Shown: positions 37,205 through 49,744, numbered from the stretch's first letter. The stretch: 64,000 nt of DNA from Schizophyllum amplum (GCA_007026445.1 VDMD01000004.1:1612001-1676000), one strand, 5' to 3'. Notes: generated by a model not told the origin, from the sequence alone. Program-made: numbers and translations.

Positions 37205-38655
37205 ATGTTGGCCGATATCCGCACTGGCTACGACACGATCTGGCCAGCGGACAGCGTTGAGTTTTGTCCAGCTGAGGACGCAAGAAGTACCTTCGTCTGC
37301 GGAACGTATAACCTTGAGAAGCAAACTGAGGAACAGTCCGCGGCCAAGCAGCCTCAGGTCAGGCGGGGCAAATGTCTTCTTTTCCACTTGGACTCCTTGT
37401 CCACAGATGTAAGTAAATTGTGAGTCATCCTTCCTCTGTAACATTTCTATATCAATTTATTCGTGCTCAGGCAGCCTGCGCAGGAAATCGACTTGCCAGC
37501 TATACTTGACATGAAATGGTAGGTTTTGAGACACTGCCTTTCCTCCGTTGGGATCTAACTCACCTCAGATCAGGTGCAATACTACTCCCTCGAGCCTGCT
37601 AGCAATCGCAAACTCTGAGGGCCACGTTACGCTCCATCGCTATGATGCCACCGATGTTGGTTCTCGTCCTTGCGTTTCTGTCTTTCCTTCTGAGGTGCGC
37701 GTGCATAGCGGAACCTGCATCAACAACAATCTATATCCTGCGCGTCAGAGGATACTCTGTGTCTTTCTCTGGACTGGTCGAATCGCCGCTCACCTGGAAG
37801 GTATGTATCCAACATCTTCGCGCAGTCCAATGCTGATTGTTCCAGCTTGGGTTCACTGGCAGTATCATTGTCGAATGGATCCATCGTGCTGCTTCACCCG
37901 AAGACCTCCGGGCTCGTTATGTCGGACACCTGGCACGCTCACGACTATGAGCCTTGGATCGTCGCCTGGGACTACTGGAACACGAACACGATATTCTCTG
38001 GTGCGTAGCCTTACATTATTAGATCCTCGAACGAACAAAGTTGCAATAAAGGAGGCGACGACTTGATGTTGAAGGTATGGGACTGTAGACAAGGATTTGA
38101 GCAGCCCAGCCTTGTCAATAGACGGCAAGTGCTTGTCTTCATCCTTATTTTGCTGATTGACAGCGTGTCAAAAGATTCGACTCTGGCATAACAACTATTC
38201 AAGCCAACCCTCATGTTGAAAATGTAGTCGCGGTTGGAAGGTGCGACAAGCTAGCTCGCGTTGAAGGTCCTGATCAATTATAGCAGCTACGATAATTCTG
38301 TCCGCATCTTCGACACGCGAAATATGCGAGGCGCTATCAGTCAAAGTGACGTTGGTGGCGGCGCCTGGAGGGTGAAATGGCACCCATCCACTGCCCGAGC
38401 AGAAGATTTGGCGGTCGCCTGTATGCATGACGGCTTCAAGGTCAGCAACATCAATCATTGCGGGAGGTCTCTCATCATGCGCCTTCAGGTGCTGCGATAT
38501 GCGAATGGGTTTCTGAAAGCAGTATCCTGAAGCGGTTTGACGAGCACAAATCCCTCGCCTATGGTGTAGACTGGTGCTACGCGTCTGGCATCGAGGAGAC
38601 GGTGCTAGCCAGCTGCTCATTCTATGACCATGAATTGCATTTATGGCGAGCGTGA
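37205..38655 (+). CDS. dph7: Diphthine methylesterase DPH7 (WD-repeat; possible frameshift)
   Basis: DPH7/RRT2 demethylates methylated diphthine on elongation factor 2, the step before amidation to diphthamide. The start MLADIRTGYDTIWPADSVEF and CPAEDARSTFVCGTYNLE are typical. WD repeats follow: SSLLAIANSEGHVTLHRY, HDYEPWIVAWDYW, GGDDLMLKVWDCR, SYDNSVRIFDTRN, AWRVKWHPS and HKSLAYGVDWCYASG, with the end YDHELHLWRA. Around nine short introns. After CMHDGFK the next exon reads VLRYANG and then hits a stop unless one base is added in the T tract 38510-38512; with it the frame continues FSESSILKRFDEHKSLAYG. Confidence 0.9.
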
Positions 38656-38857
38656 ATACAACATGTCCTACTCATAGATGCTGTAACGAAGTACCCAAAC
38701 ACTGAGCAGCTTGATCTGTACGCGCTGGATAAAGAATGTAATCCTGCAGAAACATCGTACTTAACGGTGAAGGGGGCTACAGGATTTTCACGTGCCATCC
38801 GCAACCTTGAACATGTCGACCGCCAGATGACTCTGAGTGTCATACTCTCTCTTGCCG

Positions 38858-40969
38858 ATGGACGTCCCAGCGGTCCTAGAGCACGCTGCAAATGCAGCGC
38901 AGGGAGAGGCGCCCGACCTATCGCGCGCGGAGCCCACCACTTTCCAGACTGAGACTCTCCTGCAACGTGCCATTCAGCATCTTCCCTCTCTCTCCGATGA
39001 TCCCACGCGCCCCTCGCACATCGCGCTCAGAACCTACGCCCTCGCCCAATTCTTATCTCTCTCCCCCTCCCTAGTGCCGGCTGTCATTGCGCTCGTACGC
39101 GCCAAGGACGCCCATCAGCGTGCTCGAGCGTTCACGACCCTCCGTCGCGTACTGGTGCGCGAGTTCCGCTACGACGGCTTCGCCTTCTCCGTAACCTTGG
39201 CTGTCTCGGGGGGTGCGCTGTTGAATCAACTATGGGAGGATTACCTTTCCAGTGCAGAAAGCCGGCAGAAGTGCAGCGCGTCTGCATCGCTCAAGGCCCT
39301 GCTCGGTCGGTGTACGCCGATGGAACGCGCTTTCTTATCGAATGCACTCGCATCTACGCTGGGCTATATGCTTCTGCGCTCCGGGAGGGTGAGAAATACG
39401 CGGCTCAAGCAGCTCAAATCGCAGGACAGCGTGATCCCGATGACTGTGCCTCAGGCGGTGGTGCGTGCTCAGTGCCTTCTCTTATATACATGTCGCTCAT
39501 ACTCGAACAGGAACGCGACCCTTCACACACCCTTGACCTTACCATTCTGCTGCTCGTACGCGCCATGGACGCCTTTGTGCAAAACGTGGTCTTCCACCGG
39601 TCAGGAAGCGCGGATGTGAAAGCAGAGATGACAGAGAAAGGGAGGGCGGACCCAGCTGGCGACTCGACAGAGTTGACCGAGCGCTTGATGAAGGAGAAGG
39701 AGAAGCAGACGAGATCGAAGAGGAGGCGTTTGACGACGAGCATAGACGCTTTGGTCTTCTGGGTCTGCAGTGCAAGGTGAGTATATCAGAGGACTTGGAA
39801 ACATCGCTTCAGGCTAATAAACCTCCAGAATTATGTGGTGTTTCTTCTACGCCCCCCATAGGTCAGTCAATGTTATCTCAGATCGCTCTCAATGTTTTCA
39901 TGTTTCTCAGGCTTCCTCGCGCTTACGTTCATTGGATTGGAACGCTGGCTAATGTAGACAAGCGGCTCCTTCACGCCTTACATCTTCTTGCAACCGGAGA
40001 ATGGTCGTACAGACACGGCACCAAGCAGAACATCCTCACGTCGTACGCGCGCGACCTAGGGCTTCCATCCACTTGGGGCGACCCCCACATCATCCCTGCG
40101 TATGGAGGGTCTACGGCAGATCGCGTGTGGAACAAAATCGGCGTCACAAACCGAGATGGCATAGGCGGCCTTCCTTGCGAGCTTGTTCACGGGGACGTGG
40201 GTGTCGGTGGTAGCTGTCACGGCAATGCGGCCGTGCGGTTGGCTCACGCCTTTGTCGCCGCCGCGAGCATGTACACTCCCGTGCACTTTGTTCCAATTCT
40301 GCTCACGCGGCCGCATCTACTCCTTCGCCCGCAGCACGTTCTACGAACTGTTCTGGGCGCGATGCGTAGTTCGCTGTTCCTGTCGTCCTTCGTCTCACTG
40401 TTCTTTTACACGGTGTGCTTCACGCGTACGCTCGTGCTTGCACGAGCCCTCCCCTTCGTCCACTTCGACTATTGGGACGGCCCTTATGGAGACATCCTCC
40501 TCGGCTGTTTGATGTGCGGCAGCAGCATCTGGATCGAGCAGGGGAAGCGGAGGGGGGAGATGGCTTTATACGTGCTCCCGAGAGCGCTCAAGGCATCACT
40601 TCCGCACAGTTGGTTGCGCAGGGGCGGGAGGAGTGTGGCTTTGACCGAGGGGTGCGTGCAACTTGTTTCGCGCAGGCAGCGTCTGACTGGTGTCCTAGAG
40701 CAACATTCATCCTGTCGACTGCAGGTCTGCTCACGGCAGGCGTTCACCATCCGGACTCACTTCGTGGACTTTCTAGATGGGCGCTTGCGTTCATGCTCAA
40801 CGGCCCGTACGCGGGATTTTGGAAGCGACGGCGCGAGGGGACGACCTTGCCTTCGACGCCCTATCCTCAAACAGCGACGCCTCAGATGAAGGAGGGTGAA
40901 CACAGGGAAAATGTCTCTTCGCCAGCGGCACAGCCTCTGCTGGGGCCCGACGTGAAGGTGTTTTCCTGA
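38858..40969 (+). CDS. TMEM135-like multi-pass membrane protein
   Basis: TMEM135 proteins are peroxisome/mitochondria-associated membrane proteins linked to lipid handling; the fungal role is unclear. The ATG at 38858 (MDVPAVLEHAANAAQGE) is preferred over an upstream GTG. Exon 1 contains AFTTLRRVLVREFRYDGFAF. Later exons read DLTILLLVRAMDAFVQ, then IMWCFFYAPHRLPRAYVHWI, GDPHIIPAYGG, VGGSCHGNAA and YTPVHFVPILLTRPHLLLRP. FYTVCFTRTLVLARALPF, CGSSIWIEQGKRRGEMALYV and FILSTAGLLTAGV close the conserved part. Splice joins at 39388, 39472, 39778 and 40649 are all phase-compatible; one intron is only 36 bases. Several membrane helices are evident. Confidence 0.9.
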
Positions 40970-41377
40970 TGCCAGTGCGCCGGAGTCGACAATACTTGAT
41001 GGCGCGCAGTTGTCGTAATGAGTCCACGTACAAGGCGAACCATCTGAAGCGCCAAACTTATTTGATACAGTCTGTTGCGATACATTGAACTCATCTGCGA
41101 TATGAGAGGCAGTGTCGATTAGGCCGCAGAGGTCCTAATCGAGAAACAACCACAACCCAAAGCGAGCACCCAAATGGAGTTCTCGCTCGTCATTGGAATG
41201 GACCACGCGAGACCACGTGGGGTTTAATTACGGCCGCACTTGGGCCTTGCTTCCTTCTTCCAGCCAGTCTTCACCTCAGTATACCCCGGCTGTCAGTGTT
41301 TCTTGCCTCGTCTGCACATTCTAACGCATATCCACATCTTCCTATAAGCTATCAACGCCTTTCTAATATGCCCCGCG
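40970..41377. other. Intergenic with CACGTG and CCAAT motifs
   Basis: No gene. Upstream of the next gene it carries an inverted CCAAT (ATTGG near 41192) and a CACGTG E-box at 41214-41219, about 160 bases before the ATG at 41378. Confidence 0.45.
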
Positions 41378-43260
41378 ATGTCACCGAGGGAATCACCACG
41401 CAGTAGGGCTACTGGCAGCCTGCACAGCGCCCCCTCCGGTTCGAACGCGAAAGCCTCCTCTGATGGGATACCACTTTCGAACCCTTCCCAGCCGAACCTG
41501 ATACAGGATGATCCTGCTGCCGTGGAAGCAGCGCGTCAACGTTTTGCGAAGCGATCTCGGATGGCCAGTCTATCATCTCTCCTCCGAGGCAGTCGCAAAT
41601 CCCGCAAAACCACTGGCCGCACTCGAGACTCCGAAGGAAACGCCGGTCATGCGCTGTTTTCCGAGGCCGCAGAGCCGGATGCGAACCCCGTACGCGCGAC
41701 TGGACTGCGTCGCGAATTATCCGCGAGTGCTCGAGCATTGCTGACCCCGATGACACGCGCGAAGACAAAGCCAGACCTACACGACGCGATCACTCTCAAG
41801 GGATCTTCCAGGAGAGAGGATGACGAATATCAGGATAGATTTCAGTGGGCAGTATTGTACGAGAATCAGCGAGGGTGAGTTCTCAACGCAACTCTGCGTA
41901 CATCGCCTGACTGACACGCGGTTGCTTTCAGATTCACGCTTTTCTCTGTTCCACACTACTCTTCCCTGGGACTGCTTCCTCTTGATCCTGCTGCCTTCAC
42001 AGCGCCTCAATTTCCCATGACTGCGCCGTCAAGCGCCGCTCCGGCCAACACTGCGCCGAAGTGCGGCGGACTCAAGAACCAGAGCTCGCTTTCCTTCAAC
42101 GACTTTCCTCTCCCTGATGGAACGTGGCGGTGGCTGTCTAAATCGTGGATGGTAGACATGAGCAGCGATGCCAATCGGCAGGTACAATATGCCACGTTGC
42201 TATGCTCACCTCGAACTAATGTTCCGAACAGGTGCAGTACGATGGCTTCGAATACAATTGGTTGTTCCGCAGTCGACATTGGCGTACTGAGCCAGGCAAG
42301 CTCTCTACTGGCGGATTAGTCAGGCGACGGCGATGGATTAGGTTGATGTTTCGACCCGCCCAGGCTCGTGTGCACGCAGAGGAGCAGGGCGCAGACGAGG
42401 TTCAAGATAGCCAAACGGGTGACTCTCCGCTCATTCCACAGCTTTCGAACGCCGCAACCTCCACCAGTCCCTATGGCAGCGTCTACGGAGACGAGAGCAC
42501 AGAGGGCTCGCACGAACATTCCCATCGTAACTCCTGGGCGGGTTCATGGGACGGCCGCATCGGCAGGAACTACCGTCGCTTCGGAGGCCCTTCTCTCGAA
42601 CCACCTTCGGCCATGGGGACCATCTCGGAATCGATATACGCCAGGCACAGTACAGTCTTTGTCGGAGACTCTGATGATGATTGGGTGCGATGTTATGCGG
42701 TTCTACACAAACTAGGCCGGGATGGCCGCAAGCTCGAGGCTTGGAAGAAATGGTTGGGACAATCGCACACTCAGAGCGAGACGCATCTAGGTGACAGGCT
42801 ACAAACGAAGACATTCAATGACAGCGCCCGGCAGTGGTCAGAAGATACCCAGCCTATGCCCAGCGAGATGGAACCTCTCGGTATAGATGAGCTACGCCTG
42901 TCAGGGTCACCGCCACCCGTGGAGTATGTGGTCGCGGTCTTGAACGAGCATGTGAGTGGCCAGATCCCTACTTCGACATGCTTGCCGTAGGGGCGGACCT
43001 GACTTCTCCTTCAGATACAGGATGTGCTTGAACTCTTCATATACCCCGATACAAAGGCTCGCTTCTTCGACCTGTTGGCAGCCGCTGGAGTTATGTCGCA
43101 GCTCAGCGTTACACTGCAGGATAGCGCCGATCAGACAGGGTTCTGGAGTTATACCAGTAATCTCAGTCACGTCGGCGCCTCTCCGTCGGCGCGACAGTCG
43201 CCATCGTCCCATGTCATGCCGTTCAGTACATCGCCGCGTGAGGAGAGCTTCGAAGGCTGA
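41378..43260 (+). CDS. Dysferlin/peroxin (DysF) domain protein
   Basis: DysF domains occur in fungal peroxins Pex28-32, Spo73/Mug65 and TECPR1, mostly at peroxisome or endosome membranes. From MSPRESPRSRATGSLHSAPS the N-terminal 150 residues are Ser/Arg-rich and disordered. After the first intron, FTLFSVPYYSSLGLLPLDP leads into DysFN: LPDGTWRWLSKSWMVDMSS. DysFC follows: VQYDGFEYNWLFRSRHWRTE and RRRRWIRLMFRP. A linker with HRNSWAGSWDGRIGRNYRR and DWVRCYAVLHKLGRDGRKLE precedes the C-terminal YVVAVLNEH...VLELFIYPDTKARFFDLL. The first in-frame ATG is at 41378. No membrane segment is seen, so a Mug65/Spo73 type is more likely than Pex30. Confidence 0.88.
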
Positions 43261-43712
43261 TTACATCCATGAACTGGCATATGTCACAATGTATACCAAT
43301 TAGCAAGTCATTCTTTCATGTTCAACGGGATGCTTTCACGCCCCTCCAGTCTGGTCGGCGTCGGACAAGCGTCGGATGCTCAGGCGCTCAGGCTTGCTCA
43401 AATGCGAACTCTCGCGACATGACGATGACCGCGGCGATGACATTGGCGCGAAGCGCATCGGTTCCAACAACTTCTGGCCCCGGGTACCAGAAAGTGGCGA
43501 TTCACTGCATGTAACCCTGGGCAGAGTCGTCACTCCGGGCAGCGAGAGGAGTCAGGAAACAATGGGTCCGGAGGTCGGTCCGGTCAATCGCAATGCCACG
43601 ACGTCATCCAGCGCAACGGCCTTATAACCACGACGTTTGGCATCGATTCAGCACGTTCAGTCTTTCGTACCGCTCTCTTCCTGATCCATATCTCCTCAAC
43701 CACTTATCAACA
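43261..43712. other. Intergenic, no gene seen
   Basis: Contains the 3' UTR of the dysferlin-domain gene and the promoter of the epimerase gene. No convincing motif. Confidence 0.45.
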
Positions 43713-44936
43713 ATGCCCGTAGAGCAAACGAACGACAAGGTCATCTTGACGCACCCGAAGGTAGACATATCCAACCGGTCCCATCTCACAAGCTTGACCC
43801 CACTCCTGCTAGGGTGCGAGTGCAGAGATTCTGCTATACGGGGCCACCGTCATCTCGTACAAGATCGCGGGGGATGAGCGTCTCTTTGTGTCGTCTAAGG
43901 CGGCCCTTGATGGCTCCAAGGTGCGTCCGCGGAGCAGTTTGAGTATATAGTAATGTCACTAACGTTGTTCGTAGGCTGTCCGTGGTGGTATACCGGTCGT
44001 ATTCCCCTGCTTCGGGCCACCAAGCCATCCGGATCATATGCATCTCCCCCAGCATGGGTTTGCTAGGACGTCCACCTGGAAGTTCGACAGCATCGTCATG
44101 GACAACAATGCTGGTGTGTCCGTCAAGCTATGTGAGTGTTCTTCTCCGATGCGTCATAAGCCTGAACTAAAGACGGTGTCCTGCACAGATCTCGTACCTA
44201 CTCCCGAAATTGAGAAGGTGTTCGACAAGCCCTTCGCCCTTGCTTACGTTGTCACTCTGGCGGAGCACCAGCTCAGCACGGACCTGCACGTAACGAATAC
44301 TTCCACTCGTACGTTGCTTCGTTCCCCGATTTAACCAATACTGATTTTTGCTTCTCTAGAGGCTTGGGAATTCCAAGCCTTGTTTCACAACTACATTCGC
44401 GCTCCTGCAGATGAGGTCACTGTGTCCCCGCTCAGCGCGTTGTCCTATTACGACAAGACAGAATCATCTGATGAGGCGAAGAAGACACCTAAGGTTGAGC
44501 AGCGCTACGAGGTGGATGTCAAGAAGGTGGGTACCATGAAAAGAACACCGCGAAAGATATCTGAGAGGGCAACCGCAGACGACGGACTCGGTGTACGAGG
44601 CGGCGCCGGGCAAGTACAAGATTTTATGGCCAGGAGGCGGGCTTGACGTACGTGAAAGCCCTCGTCAATGTCCTTCCCTGCTCATTTAGTGTGTAGGTCC
44701 GCACAACCAACTTCAAGGACGTTGTCGTCTGGAACCCACAAGAGTCTGGCAAGAGCATGAGCGACATGGAAGAGGGCGGATGGTATGCTTTCCCGCATTA
44801 ACTTGTTCAATATATCATTGACGGCTCTCTCAGGAAGAACTACGTCTGCGTCGAGCCGGGGCATGTTCGTGGCTACGTCAGGCTGGATGCCGGGAATACC
44901 TGGGTTGGACAACAAGTTCTCGAACCGAAGTTGTGA
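43713..44936 (+). CDS. Glucose-6-phosphate 1-epimerase
   Basis: A galactose-mutarotase-like cytosolic enzyme that interconverts alpha and beta glucose-6-phosphate (yeast YMR099C family). Start at 43713: MPVEQTNDKVILTHPK, spliced to GASAEILLYGATVISYKIAG. RGGIPVVFPCFGPPSHPDHM and HLPQHGFARTSTWKF contain the conserved active-site His/Arg region. ALFHNYIRAP follows, and the late VVVWNPQESGKSMSDMEEGG and CVEPGHV carry the conserved Asp/Glu region of the fold. The protein ends at NTWVGQQVLEPKL. Seven introns of about 50 bases; length near 300 residues matches the family. Confidence 0.95.
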
Positions 44937-45397
44937 GCCAATAATACTGCCAGGAGCTCTGTACGATGTAAGGTGTGCGAGGTCAAACATGAATGTACAA
45001 TATATTACGGCGAAGACGCGCCTAGCATAGGGATGTGTGGACCTACTAAGTATGTGCAGCGAATACTGGATATCATCCATTGCTGCATGTGTGCGTCCTG
45101 AGTCCGCAGCAAGAATCCTTGTTGCTCTTCACACCGCCCCGAGACCCGATCTTGCAGCAGCAGCAAAGCAAGCTAGGAGTTGGTGAACTGAACGCGTCGC
45201 GAGCGCGAACATCCGTAGAAGGCAACAAAGTGCACGTGTTGTGTAAACAAGTCTCGTATTTTGTGACTGCCCTTCATCCCATCTTGTCCAAACGCCCTTT
45301 CTCATCTGAAGCGCTCTGTTTCCCACCACATCTGTCTTATAGAGAGTCTTTGCGCGCCTCAATCCCTTCTCCAACCACCAGAAACCACGATTGAATC
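44937..45397. other. Intergenic, no gene seen
   Basis: 461 bases between the epimerase stop and the PP2A-A start, with no coding or repeat signal. Confidence 0.45.
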
Positions 45398-47548
45398 ATG
45401 GATCAGGGCATGAGCGCCGAGGAGGTGCGCGACGTCGCCGTGTGTTGACTGCCCTCACTGACGCGCACATCGTCTGCCTTCCCACAGATCGCCCCGATTG
45501 CGATTCTCATGGACGAGCTGCGCTCCGACGACGTGCAGCTGCGCCTCAACGCCATTCATAGCATCCCTACGATTGCGCTTGCCCTGGGCCCCGATCGCGC
45601 TCGCGATGAGCTCATTCCCTTCTTGCAAGACTCAATGGACGATGAGGACGAAGTACTCCTCGCTCTCGCTGAGGAACTTGGCCGCGGGTTCGAGGAATAC
45701 ATCGGCGGCAAGGAATATGCACACCTTCTGCTCGTGCCGCTCGAGACGTTGTCGTCGACGGAGGAAACGCTTGTCCGGGACAAGGCGTGTGTCATCTCCT
45801 CGCCTCGCGCTCTTACTGATACTTCTTTCATAGGCGGCCGAGTCTATAACACATATCGCAGATGTGCTGTCGCAAGCGCAAGTAGAAGAACACTATATCC
45901 CGCTGCTGAAGCGCCTGTCATCTGGAGAGTGGTTCACATCGAGGACGACGTCCGCTGCCCTCTATCCGGCTGTCTACGAAAAGGTCTCGCCTCAAATCCA
46001 GGATGATCTGCGGAAGGCGTACGCGGCGCTGAGCTCTGACGATACGCCCATGGTCAGACGTGCTGCCGCCAAGTGGCTTGGTGTGAGTGTGGTCTGCGCT
46101 ATTAGGCTGAGCTCAGCTGAACTCTCGGTGGTAGGAACTTGTCAAGCGATTCTCCCCACAGCATGTCATCTCAGACGCTCTTCCTATCTATCGTCGACTC
46201 CAGTCAGACGATCAGGATTCCGTTCGTTTACTGACCGTCGAGGACCTTATCGTCCTTGCTGGCCGCATGTCTCCGGCGGACGTCAAGGAGCAACTTCTCA
46301 AGCAGATCTCGAGCAGCATCACTGACAAGAGCTGGCGGGTGAGATACATGGCGGCGAGCCATTTCAACGAAGTAGGTGGTGTCAATATATCCTAACACGC
46401 ACAACCTCTCACGTGCCGTTCAAGCTCGCGGAAGCCGTCGGAAGCGACCTTGTTCGCAGCGAGCTTTTGAACCAATATGTCGCACTCCTCAAAGACAATG
46501 AGGCTGAAGTGCGAAGCGCGGCCTCCAGCCAGATACCAGGTACGGAGAGAGGTTTGCGCCCATACAGTGGACTAATGGCTCCCCAGGCTTCTCGAAACAG
46601 CTCGATAAGGACAGCATCATCGCGCGCATCGTGCCCTGCGTGCAAGCTCTTTCCCAGGACACGTCGCAGCATGTCAGGTCCGCTTTGGCGAAGGAAATAA
46701 CAGGGTTGGCTCCTCTGCTAGGCAGAGAGTCGACCATAGAGTACCTGCTTCCCCTGTTCCTCACTTTGCTCAAAGACGACTTCCCGGAGGTGCGCCTGAA
46801 CATCATCAGCAAGCTGGAGATCGTCGACTCCGGTACGTTATTCGACACCTTTTCGTAACCTTTTGTTGACGCTATATCGCACTCAGTCATCGGCATCGAG
46901 CTGCTCTCCGAAAATCTTCTGCCCGCCATTATCGAACTTGCCGAAGACAAATCGTGGCGCGTCCGTCAGGCAATCATCGAATATATCCCTCTCCTCGCCA
47001 AGCAGTTGGGCAAGTCATTCTTCGATGAGCAACTCGGCAATCTTTGCATGTCTTGGCTAGGCGACACGGTCTTCAGCATTCGCGAATCTGCGACGTTGAA
47101 CCTCAAGAAGCTGACTGACGTCTTCGGTGTTGACTGGGCTCGCTCGTCTATCGTCCCGAAGGTGATGTCGATGGGACAGCATCCCAACTATCTCTTCCGT
47201 ATGACGACCGTTCAAGCTATCACCGTCAGTCAATCTCTGAAGCATTACATCATGCTGTCTAACATGATTGTGCTGCAGACTATCTCGCCGTCCCTCGACG
47301 TCGACATTATCCAAACGGACATCATCGATGCCCTGCTACAGCGCGCCACCGATGATATCCCGAATATCCGCTTCAACGTCGCGAAGAGTTTGGAGGTCTT
47401 GGGTGCGACATTTGGCAGTGACCCTGTCGGCAAGACACTCGTCCAGCAGCGGATCATCCCTGTGCTTGAGCAGATGCGGAATGACCAGGATGCGGATGTG
47501 AGGTACTTTGCGTCGCGGGCGCTGCAGAAGGCGCTGGCGAACATCTGA
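45398..47548 (+). CDS. tpd3: PP2A scaffold subunit A (HEAT-repeat)
   Basis: The structural A subunit of protein phosphatase 2A; it holds the catalytic C and regulatory B subunits. The start MDQGMSAEE is a small first exon, spliced to [20 protein letters not shown]. Consecutive HEAT repeats follow: [56 protein letters not shown] and [19 protein letters not shown]. Then come [38 protein letters not shown] and [14 protein letters not shown], ending [19 protein letters not shown] at 47548. Around ten short introns. Length and repeat order match the whole family protein. Confidence 0.96.
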
Positions 47549-48818
47549 GTTGCTGATGTGCGCGTTTCTTCTCATTGACGTGATGCGTTCCTGACCGACC
47601 CACCAGGCTGTATGAGCTTTCTCTACCACGGACACTGACAAGATCGCCCTTGTTCTACCGTTACCCTGTCTACAGTCAGTTGAAAGATAATGGCTCGATT
47701 GTGTATCATGTCGAAGTAATCTATCTCTGGATCGGAATCCTGTCGTTGTTCAGCTCACAAGATGTGTTAACCCTGGCGCTCTGACAGTCTGACTGGTGGA
47801 ATGACTCTTCTGCTTTTTCAGCGTTTCTGCCCAGACTAATCGTAGTTAAGCGGTCCCTCATCGACAACTGGAGACATGATGCAAGTTGTAGGACGCCATT
47901 GCATGAATTCAACAAACGAACTGTTTGTCCGCCTCCTCCTCCTGGTCTTCTTTGGTGCATGGATCGCACGAATAAAGAGGAATAGGTGCGTCGGACGACG
48001 GCCGCCGCCGCTTCGAATGTCCGTTCTTCAAATGCAATGGCGGACAGTATGCTCATCACTCACGAGTGCTTACCAGAGTCCGGCGGACTCACAGAACGAG
48101 GCATGTCACGACGGGCTGGTGGCCGGCCGATGGAGGATAGCTACGGCGGCAAATGTGTTTTCTTCCGCTCGCACATGCAAGCTCCAACGCCACTACAAAC
48201 TCTTGCCAACCACGAGTACTACAAACGAGGAGGAACAAGGAGAGAGTGCAGTAGATGCCGCACCATCGCCGCAAGATGCGGGCGACCAGCGCATCAGCGC
48301 AACAAGTTTCATGCTTGGAAAATGCAGTAGTGCAGCAGTCCAGAGGACCTGCTGAGGCCTTCAAAGTAAGTGGTCAACTTGCGCTCCTTTATCCACGACC
48401 GGAACACCATCGTCATTTGACTGCAGTGTTGCCGACGGGAGACGGCCTCTGCGTGCCGGAAATTGAAAACGCAACAAATCGAGAACATACCTTCGATCGT
48501 GCCTAACGATATCCCCGGTGGTGCATGGCAACTGGATCACGTGTTTCACGTGGGGGGTAAGTTGATCAACACTTGCCCCGAATCCGTGTAATTCTCTCCC
48601 GGCCATTCCTGACCATACCAGCGGTAGACCTTCCGTGCAAAATTTACCGGCGCAGTCTAGAGGCCATGCTTACAGACCAACAGCCAAATTGCGGTAATCC
48701 CTTTGCCCTGTTGCTGGAATCGTCGTCGGTTCCTCGCCTCGATATTTGTCAGTTCGCATCAAGAGATCAATCTGCACATGTTCTATCTCGATATTCTAGC
48801 ATTCCCAGGGACCCCTCG
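47549..48818. other. 1.3 kb without a supported gene
   Basis: Several 80-160 codon frames exist on both strands, but none shows a domain, and they overlap one another. The 3' half carries a pair of CACGTG boxes and leads into the promoter of the secreted protein gene. An unrecognised small gene cannot be excluded. Confidence 0.45.
48538..48552. promoter_or_regulatory. Paired CACGTG boxes
   Basis: CACGTG occurs at 48538-48543 and again at 48547-48552, start to start nine bases apart, about 390 bases upstream of the secreted CPL1-like gene. In fungi, bHLH factors such as Cbf1 or Ino2/4 types bind this palindrome. The role here is inferred. Confidence 0.4.
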
Positions 48819-48828
48819 TATATAAATA
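48819..48828 (+). promoter_or_regulatory. TATA box (TATATAAATA)
   Basis: A strong consensus TATA box 113 bases upstream of the ATG at 48941. Most housekeeping genes in the window lack one, so this gene is likely regulated. Confidence 0.6.
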
Positions 48829-48940
48829 CGGCGGCCAGACCATGAGGCCATCTTTTGTGCTTGCTCTTTTCCCCCAAACTCACCGCGCACGCCCGCGTCT
48901 GTCACTCTTTGAACTATAGACCAGCACATACTAGAAAGTC

Positions 48941-49744
48941 ATGGCCATCCTCGCCCGCATCGCTACTTCTCTTCTTCTCATCGCCGCGGTCCTCCCGGCG
49001 GTCATGGCCCACGGTGGTGGCAACTCCAACTCCAACTGCGGGTCGAGCGAGTTCTGGTGCGTTACTTTTTATCGGCGAAGTATACCGCGCTCATCATCGT
49101 CCTCAGGTTCTCCCGCAAGAGCTGCTGTGTTGCCCAGGGTGGTGACAGCCACAACCACGGCATCCCGCCCCGTGGCAACGAGTGCCCTCGCAAGTGGTAC
49201 TGGCACAACAGCGTCGGGTCCTGCGTTCCCACCGACGGCAACGACAACCAGGATGAGCCCGACTGCACGCACACCAGCCACGGCAGCGGCTGCAAGTGGA
49301 GCGACAACCATGGCTACTGTGTCCCTCCCACGACCACGACGTCGACCATTCCGCCCACAACCACGACGCTCACTCCCTCGGGTGGCTACAACCATGGCAA
49401 CCACGGACATCACCGTGCCAAGCGTTCGCTCGTCAACCGCGAGGTCTCCAGCTGCCCCAAGGGTCTCACCGCTTGCCGCATCGCTGGCCTGACCGCAGAC
49501 GAGTACGACTGCACGGACATCGCGACCGACCTTACCGCTTGCGGTGGCTGCCCCTCGCAAGGTGAGGGTCAGGACTGCACGGCCATCGAGGGTGCCTGGA
49601 ACGTTCAGTGCTCTGCCGGCGCGTGCGAAGGTGCGTTTCATCACTCTTCCCTTGGCATATGGTATCTGATCAAGATCTCCAGTTCTTACGTGCGCTGCTG
49701 GCTACCACCGCTCGTTGGACGGCGCGAGCTGCACCCCTCTGTAA
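48941..49744 (+). CDS. Secreted cysteine-rich CPL1-like protein
   Basis: MAILARIATSLLLIAAVLPA then VMAHGGG is a clear signal peptide. Exon 2 joins as FWFSRKSCCVAQ. A His/Asn/Gly-rich part follows (SHNHGIPPRGNECPRKWYW, HSGSGCKWSDNHGYCV-like spacing), then a Thr/Pro linker suited to O-glycosylation. NHGHHRAKRSLVNR contains a Lys-Arg Kex2 site. The C-terminal domain SCPKGLTACRIAG, DCTDIATDLTACGGCPSQG, DCTAIEG, VQCSAGACEV, TCAAGYHRSLDG and SCTPL is the Cys-rich domain of Cryptococcus CPL1 and related basidiomycete secreted proteins. Its Cys are even in number, consistent with disulfides. Three exons, stop at 49742-49744. Function in this fungus is unknown; a virulence-type role should not be assumed. 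Confidence 0.88.

Noticed and set aside
47721..48364. Possible minus-strand gene upstream of the CPL1-like gene
   Set aside because: Several overlapping frames, but no domain, no consistent splice pattern.
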